DNA of 64,000 nucleotides from DASYPQ01 sp036006425. Its GTDB lineage: Bacteria > Planctomycetota > UBA1135 > GCA-002686595. Made by a program: the position numbers and the translations under genes. The notes beneath the pieces were generated by a model. It worked only from the letters and a program-made list of their open reading frames with translations, had not been told where the DNA came from and ran no database searches. This document shows positions 59,280 to 64,000 of this stretch, piece by piece; position 1 is the first letter of the stretch, and each line of letters opens with the position of its first letter. Location: contig DASYPQ010000005.1 of NCBI GenBank assembly GCA_036006425.1, positions 62,001-126,000 of the forward strand, written 5' to 3'.

Positions 59280-61904
59280 TCACGGATTGCTGTTCGTCGG
59301 GGTCGAGGCGGAACGGCCCGGCGGATGGACCTGCGCGGCGGTCGGCTCGTGCTCGCTCGTGATGACGATGCTCGCCTTGAGCAGGATCAGGAGCTTGCGG
59401 TTGCTGATGTACTGTCCCTTCCGATCGAAGAAGAACGACACGATCGGGATCTTGTTCAGGATCGGCACTCCGGAGCGCTGGTCCTGCTTGTCCGAGACCT
59501 TCATCCCGCCGAGGAGGATCGTGCCCCCGTCGGGCATCGGGATCGACGTGCGGACCTTCTGGATCTCGACCTCGGGAAGCTGGATCGTCACCGAGTTCTG
59601 GCTGCCGAGGGTCGTCACCACCTCGCGGATCGGGCGCTTGAGCGCGGCGATCGTCGGACGCAGCTCGAGCGTGATGAAGCGGCGGTCGGCCGAGACGACC
59701 GGCCGCACGTCGAGGACGACTCCGTCCTGGACCACGTTGACGATCGGGTCGGCGATCGACGCGGCCTGCGCGATCTCGACGTTGAAGTCCTGCACGTAGG
59801 CGACCTGGTTCAGGACCGCGAGGTTGCCGCGCGCCGTGTTGTAGACCGTGATGCGCGGGCTCGTGACGAGCTCGACGCGCTCGGACTTGCTGACCGCACG
59901 CAGGATGAGCTCGAGCTGGAGGTCGTTCAGGTACGTCCACTGGAACGAGAGACCGCCCGAACCCTGCATGACGTTCGGGTCGCCGAGGCCGATGTCGTAC
60001 AGCTGCTCGACGCGCGCGCGCATGTCGCCGTCGAAGCCGTGGTCGTAGAAGGCGCCGAGGTCGGTGCCCTGGCCGATTTCGCGGCCGAGGTCGGACTGCG
60101 TCGACGGGTCGCCGAAGTCGTTGAAGAACGAGTTCGTGCCGAGGCCCGGCTGGCCGAGGCCGCGGAAGTCGACGCCGATGTCCTCGAGGAAGTTGTCCTC
60201 GACTTTGATGAAGCGCGCCTGGATGTCGACCATGATCCCAGTCGCTTCGCGCAGGTCCTCGAGCAGCTTCTTGATCTGCTCGTGCACTTCCGGCGTCTGG
60301 TGGACGACCATCTCGCCCGCGGGCGTGATCTTCAGGCTGTTCTGCGGATCCGCGTCCCACGAACCGGGCGCGACGTTGTTCTTGATCAGCGTCTCGAGGG
60401 CGTCGGCGGTGACGATGTTCGCCTCGCGCTCGGTCTTCTCCTCCTCGGCGAGCTGCACGCCGCCCGAGGGCGCGACGTTCATCTCGCGCGAGGGGAAGTC
60501 CGGGATCGGGTGGATCAGGTCGCGGACTTCGTACGTCGCGAGGACCTGGCCGCCCTTGAGCTCGTCCTTGGTGACGAACTTGACGACGCCGTCCTCGACC
60601 TTCCAGCGCAGGTTGTCGTGCGTCTCCGTGATGATGTCGAGCACCTTGCGGACGCTGCGCTCGGGGAGCTGGAGCTTGATCGACTTCTGCTCCTCGTCGA
60701 GCTCAGAGACGACCTTCGGGCTGAGCATGAAGTTCACGCCCGTCAGGCTCTGGAGGAAGCCCGCGACGTCGGCGAGCGGGGAGCCGCCGCCGTCCGGAGT
60801 GCCGAAGCTCGGCGCGAAGCGCACGCTGTCGAGCCGGTCGAGCACGACCTGCTTGTCCTGGGCGGCGGCCGTGTCGAGCTTCGTGAACTCGAGGGGCTTC
60901 CGTTGGCTCACCTCGGCCCAGCGCTCGAGGTCGTCGAAGACGAGCGTGTTCGTCTGGAGCACGTTCATGTGGTCCAGCTCGTCGAACGTGCGCAGCCACT
61001 GCTCGCGGTAGGCCTGGCGCGTCTCTTCCGTGACCTTCGCGTGGCGCAGGTTGCGAGCGACCTGCTGGAGCTCGCGCGCCTGCTTGTTGTTCGGATCCTC
61101 GAGCAGCACCTGCGCGGCGAGCGCCTCGGCCCGCTCGTAGTTCTCGTTCAGGAACGCCGCGTTCGCCTGCGCGAACAGCGTGCGGATCTTGTTCTCGCGG
61201 TAGGCGCGCTCCTCCTGCTCGCGGTGCAGCTTCTCGCCTTCGGCCTGCTCGCGCGCCTTGGCTTCGGACTGCTTCTTCATGTCCTCGCTGGTCTGGATCG
61301 CGCGCTCGAGCTTCCCGGCGACGATGCGCTCGTCGAGGGTTCCGCCGGCGACCAGCGGGTTGAAGCGCAGGATCATCTCGGCCTGGCGGTAGCTCTCGAT
61401 CGCCTTGTCGGGGTCGCCCGCGCGCATCGCGGCATCGCCGGCCTTGTCGGCGTCCTCCGCGGCGAGGCGCGCCTGGGCGCGGCGCACCATCTCCTGCTCG
61501 GTCGAATCCTTGATCGAAGCCGGGGCGTCGAGGTAGCTCGGGCCCATCAGCGCCTGCACCTTGTGCAGCTTCTCGCGCGCGACCGTGTTCGAGGGGTCGA
61601 GCTCGACCGCCCACGAGTACGCCTTCAACGCGCCCTGGAGATCGGCGCGGTCGAGCAGCGCGTCGCCTTCCTTGATCGATTCGCCGGCGAGGTAGGTCTG
61701 CTGCTGCTCCCGGCGGCCGACGCGCGCCGTGTCCTGCGCGACCTGGTCCTGCACGGAGACGGGACTCTCGGCGCCGGATCCTGCCGGAGCGTTCGCCGCG
61801 CTCGAGGGGCTGGCAGGTTCGGCCGGGGGCGGATTCGTCCGCGGCGACTTGCACGAGCAGGGGAGGGCCGCGAGGAGCGTGACGAGAAGGAACCTCGGCT
61901 GCAT
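59280..61904 (-). CDS. TPR-secretin lipoprotein 2 (GspD-like)
   Basis: 874 residues, paralog of the next gene downstream, 11 bases apart. MQPRFLLVTLLAALPCSC looks like a lipoprotein signal. TPR-like repeats occur at about residues 85-330 (LLDRADLQGALKAYSWAVELDPSN; AFLNENYERAEALAAQVLLEDPNN). Then a secretin N-type region (ERSVRKVLDIITETHDNLRWKVEDGVVKFVT) and the C-terminal barrel with VTIQLPEVEIQKVRTSIPMPDGGTILLGG, GVPILNKIPIVSFFF and KLLILLKASI. The ATG at 61904 fits the signal peptide. The order lipid anchor-TPR-secretin suggests self-piloting secretins. Partners unknown. Confidence 0.87.
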   Translation of the reverse strand: MQPRFLLVTLLAALPCSCKSPRTNPPPAEPASPSSAANAPAGSGAESPVSVQDQVAQDTARVGRREQQQTYLAGESIKEGDALLDRADLQGALKAYSWAVELDPSNTVAREKLHKVQALMGPSYLDAPASIKDSTEQEMVRRAQARLAAEDADKAGDAAMRAGDPDKAIESYRQAEMILRFNPLVAGGTLDERIVAGKLERAIQTSEDMKKQSEAKAREQAEGEKLHREQEERAYRENKIRTLFAQANAAFLNENYERAEALAAQVLLEDPNNKQARELQQVARNLRHAKVTEETRQAYREQWLRTFDELDHMNVLQTNTLVFDDLERWAEVSQRKPLEFTKLDTAAAQDKQVVLDRLDSVRFAPSFGTPDGGGSPLADVAGFLQSLTGVNFMLSPKVVSELDEEQKSIKLQLPERSVRKVLDIITETHDNLRWKVEDGVVKFVTKDELKGGQVLATYEVRDLIHPIPDFPSREMNVAPSGGVQLAEEEKTEREANIVTADALETLIKNNVAPGSWDADPQNSLKITPAGEMVVHQTPEVHEQIKKLLEDLREATGIMVDIQARFIKVEDNFLEDIGVDFRGLGQPGLGTNSFFNDFGDPSTQSDLGREIGQGTDLGAFYDHGFDGDMRARVEQLYDIGLGDPNVMQGSGGLSFQWTYLNDLQLELILRAVSKSERVELVTSPRITVYNTARGNLAVLNQVAYVQDFNVEIAQAASIADPIVNVVQDGVVLDVRPVVSADRRFITLELRPTIAALKRPIREVVTTLGSQNSVTIQLPEVEIQKVRTSIPMPDGGTILLGGMKVSDKQDQRSGVPILNKIPIVSFFFDRKGQYISNRKLLILLKASIVITSEHEPTAAQVHPPGRSASTPTNSNP

Positions 61905-62389
61905 GGTTGCTTCAAACCTTGTCAGAGGACGTCGGCTGGAGGGGGCGCGGCTACCGCAGACCGAGCGACCGAGTCGAAACGCCCGGCCGAGTGAGGGCAC
62001 GGAGGCGCGACGATCGGAGACGGGATCGCAGCCGGTGGATGGGGATCAACGTGGAGGGGAGGGCTAGACCCTTCGCGGCTCCGCGGCCCTCGGATCTCCA
62101 GCTCGCTGCGAGTGCGCGACTCGGTCAGCGGATTGGAAGCGATCCGGACAGGGGGGCTCTGAAGGTCGTGGAGAGATGCAGGATCAGGCTTGTTCAGCGC
62201 TTCGGAACGCGTCCGAAACGCCGCGCGAGCCTGCGCGCCTGCGCAGAGCGGCCGGGGAGCATACAGGGGGCTCACATGCGGGTCAACGGCGGCGCGAGCA
62301 GGGATCGCGACCCCTCCTCGCGCCGCACATCAGGAGCCTTGCCCGGACCTCCCCGGGCAGCGCCGACCTACCGCACTCCCGCCGCGCGG
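61905..62389. other. 485-base gap without a convincing gene
   Basis: Upstream region of the secretin pair and downstream region of the uracil-DNA glycosylase gene. Two hairpins are visible (62340-62359, and 62291-62324 with an 8-base-pair outer stem GGCGCGAG/CTCGCGCC). No ORF with codon structure, no TANNNT at a short distance from the secretin start, no tRNA or riboswitch recognised. Confidence 0.6.
62340..62359 (-). terminator. Candidate terminator of the uracil-DNA glycosylase gene
   Basis: 7-base-pair stem (TGCCCGG/CCGGGCA, 6-base loop) 30 bases after the stop codon, followed by a second hairpin at 62291-62324. No T-run. Confidence 0.4.
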
Positions 62390-63172
62390 TTACGCGCGCG
62401 GTTGTGTCGGAGTGATTCCGAGGATTCCCATCGCCACCTGGATGTCCTTCCAGCACTCCTTCTTCTCCGCGGGGCTGCGGAGGAGATAGGCCGGGTGGTA
62501 GGTCGGGATCAGCGTGCGGCCGGCGCGGACGTGGACTTTCCCGCGGGAAGCGCCCATCGGCGTGTCCGGCGCGAGGCCGAGGAGGAAATTCGCCGCATGC
62601 TTCCCGAGGGGGACGAGCACCTGCGGATCCGCGAGGGCGATCTGGCGCTCGAGCCAGGGCGTGCAGGTCTCCTTCTCGGCACCGGTCGGGTCGCGGTTGC
62701 CGGGCGGACGGCACTTCAGGACGTTCGCGATGTGGACCTCCTCGCGCGGGATCCCCATCCCCTTCGTGATGATGTCGGTGAGGAGCTGGCCCGCGCGGCC
62801 GACGAACGGGACGCCGGTGCGGTCCTCGTCGGCGCCCGGAGCCTCGCCGACGAACATGACCCGGCGCGTGCCCTTCCCGTCCATGAAGACCGTCTGCGTG
62901 CGCGTCTTCGCGAGCTCGCAGGCCTCGCAGCGCGACACGGCGCGCGCGAGGCTCGCGAGATCGGCGCACGCCGCGGCTTGTTCGCGGACGTCGGCGGAGG
63001 TGCGCGCCGGTCCGCCGGCAGCGGCTCCCGGTGCACGCGTCTCCGGCGCACGCGTTTCCAGTGCACTCTGTTCCGGTGCACGCGTCTCGCGCCGGCCCGC
63101 CCAGGCTCCGCGCCGTGCCTCGCCGCGCAGCCCGCGGGAGAGCGCCCGGAGTTCGTCCCGCTCGGGGTTCAC
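62390..63172 (-). CDS. Family 4 uracil-DNA glycosylase
   Basis: 260 residues. Excises uracil from DNA; family 4 enzymes hold a [4Fe-4S] cluster. Four cysteines fit the cluster: Cys82 and Cys85 (CEACELAKTR), Cys154 (LKCRPPGNR) and Cys170 (CTPWLERQI). Motif 1 is GEAPGADED (109-117) and motif 2 HPAYLL (226-231). An N-terminal extension of about 75 residues includes a Glu-Thr-Arg-Ala-Pro repeat coded by a 15-base tandem repeat. Such N-terminal extensions vary widely. GTG start with TATCCT 7 bases upstream. Confidence 0.93.
   Translation of the reverse strand: MNPERDELRALSRGLRGEARRGAWAGRRETRAPEQSALETRAPETRAPGAAAGGPARTSADVREQAAACADLASLARAVSRCEACELAKTRTQTVFMDGKGTRRVMFVGEAPGADEDRTGVPFVGRAGQLLTDIITKGMGIPREEVHIANVLKCRPPGNRDPTGAEKETCTPWLERQIALADPQVLVPLGKHAANFLLGLAPDTPMGASRGKVHVRAGRTLIPTYHPAYLLRSPAEKKECWKDIQVAMGILGITPTQPRA
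63032..63091. repeat. 15-base tandem repeat, four units
   Basis: Units 63032-63046, 63047-63061, 63062-63076 and 63077-63091 (consensus TGCACGCGTCTCCGG, imperfect). In frame within the glycosylase N-terminal extension, coding Glu-Thr-Arg-Ala-Pro-like pentapeptides. Candidate variable-number repeat. Confidence 0.85.
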
Positions 63173-63179
63173 GCGGTCG

Positions 63180-63185
63180 AGGATA
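63180..63185 (-). promoter_or_regulatory. Candidate -10 element of the uracil-DNA glycosylase gene
   Basis: TATCCT on the minus strand ends 7 bases before the GTG start, without a ribosome site. Confidence 0.5.
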
Positions 63186-63211
63186 CCATTCGCGCAGTCA
63201 TGGAGGGTCCA

Positions 63212-64000
63212 GTGAGAACGCGCGTCGCCGGGGCACTCGCGCTCTGCCTCGCCGCGGCGTGCTCGCACGACGCGGATGCGGCCGCTGCGCGAGCGCCGGA
63301 GATCCACGCCGCGCCGCGACTCGCCGTCCGCACGCCGCGGAGCGCCGACCCCGACGCCGCCGGACTCCGCCGCTCGATCGAACGCGGGCGGGTCGACGAG
63401 GCGCACGGGCGGGAAGGCGTGCTCGCGCGCCTCGATCCCGGCGAAGCGCGCGTGCTCGCGGCGCGTCTCTCGGCGATTTCAGGGCGGATCGTCGAAGCGA
63501 TCCGCGAGATCGAGGCGGCCCGCAAGGAGCGGCCGGCCGATCCCGACGTCTACGCGACCGCCGCGGAGATCTACGCCGCCGCGGGAAAGCTCGACGCCGG
63601 ATGGGACGAGGTGAAAGCCGGCGATGCCGCCTGCGGATCGGCGCCGGAGCTCCTGCGCGCGCGCGGCGTCCTGTGGATCTCGCGCTCGGGCGGGTCGCGC
63701 AAGGGCCTCGGCTTCCTCGAGGACGCGCGCCGCGCCGATGCGGAGCTGCCGTTCGTCGACCGCGCGCTCTCGCAGGCGCACCTCCTCGTCGGCAAGGAGG
63801 ATTCCGCCGCGCACAAGCCGAAGGACGCGCTCGTGCACGCGCGCTTCGCGGCGTCGCTCGATCCCGAAGACGTCGACGCGCGGCGCTTCCTGTCGGAAGC
63901 CCTCGTCCTGAACGGCGATTTCGAGCCCGCCGTCGCGGAGATCCAGACGCTCGTCGACCGCGGCGAGCCGCTCGTCTCCGAGCTCGCGCTGCTGCACAAG
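63212..64000 (+). CDS. TPR-type lipoprotein, 3' end beyond the window
   Basis: 263 residues visible, open at the window edge. A lipoprotein signal peptide (VRTRVAGALALCLAAAC) starts from the GTG at 63212, preceded by GGAGGG at a good distance; an upstream in-frame ATG at 63200 is less likely. The rest is helical with TPR-like periodicity (IVEAIREIEAARKERPADPDVYATAAEIYAAAGKLDAGWDEV; PKDALVHARFAASLDPEDVDARRFLSEALVLNGDFEPAVAEI). Divergent from the glycosylase gene across 39 bases. Role unknown; resembles the TPR parts of the neighbouring secretins only in general character. Confidence 0.85.
   Translation, partial: MRTRVAGALALCLAAACSHDADAAAARAPEIHAAPRLAVRTPRSADPDAAGLRRSIERGRVDEAHGREGVLARLDPGEARVLAARLSAISGRIVEAIREIEAARKERPADPDVYATAAEIYAAAGKLDAGWDEVKAGDAACGSAPELLRARGVLWISRSGGSRKGLGFLEDARRADAELPFVDRALSQAHLLVGKEDSAAHKPKDALVHARFAASLDPEDVDARRFLSEALVLNGDFEPAVAEIQTLVDRGEPLVSELALLHK

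Noticed and set aside
56581..61994. Long plus-strand open frames opposite the two secretin genes
   Set aside because: Translations rich in Arg, Asp, Val, Leu without family motifs; the minus strand has complete secretin domains.
1..64000. tRNA, rRNA and CRISPR search
   Set aside because: No cloverleaf-like or TPsiC-loop sequence outside genes, no rRNA stretches, and no spaced direct repeats of CRISPR type were found by reading.

Overview
The window is 64 kb of very GC-rich, densely coded bacterial chromosome. Genes commonly overlap by 4 bases (ATGA, GTGA or TTGA) and GTG starts are frequent. The gene set suggests a diderm, probably of the Planctomycetota or a neighbouring deep lineage: lipoprotein signal peptides, outer-membrane secretins, GldA/F/G plus DUF4340 proteins, planctomycete-style oligopeptide ABC transporters and CPCC-domain proteins. 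This placement is inference from gene content and was not tested. No rRNA, tRNA or CRISPR was seen.

Layout. (1) 1-2529: one end of an integrated mobile element. Its large serine recombinase gene runs into a comM gene that is cut off at the MNP|C codons, so an attachment junction lies near 1472-1479. (2) 2.6-9.7 kb: M61-type lipoprotein peptidase, cell-wall amidase, murQ with a dienoyl-CoA-reductase-like SDR, a PaaZ/BoxD-type aldehyde dehydrogenase and a DUF3568 lipoprotein. (3) 9.8-17.3 kb: comEC, coaD, ridA, a hybrid histidine kinase and ychF. (4) 17.3-26.4 kb: a secreted beta-propeller protein, modBC without modA, a TlpA-like protein, a VOC protein, DUF1905, an aldo/keto reductase, an FkbM methyltransferase and a GT4 glycosyltransferase. 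(5) 26.3-28.9 kb: an M24-fold gene and aroF flank a small, more A/T-rich accessory patch (K+ channel, an immunity-like protein, a CPCC protein) that contains a scrambled partial duplicate of both flanking genes. (6) 28.8-38.0 kb: lysC-trpEGDCFBA, then a chorismate-mutase-like gene and aroF, nearly all overlapping. (7) 38.0-43.9 kb: a GldA/GldF/double-GldG/DUF4340 transporter-like set. (8) 44-55.8 kb: two complete oligopeptide ABC systems diverging from one 164-base gap. (9) 55.8-61.9 kb: a HAD phosphatase, an 85-base perfect palindromic element and two tandem TPR-secretin lipoproteins. (10) 62.4-64 kb: a family-4 uracil-DNA glycosylase and a TPR lipoprotein that runs off the window.

A pattern cuts across regions. 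Many first genes of transcription units have a TANNNT hexamer ending only 6-14 bases before the start codon and no Shine-Dalgarno sequence, whereas several internal genes have clear AGGAG-like sites. This suggests widespread leaderless or very short-leader mRNAs. The most notable observations are the recombinase/comM junction, the detached chorismate-mutase-like subunit overlapping aroF, the double-length GldG, the liposecretin pair and the mosaic scar between the M24 gene and aroF.
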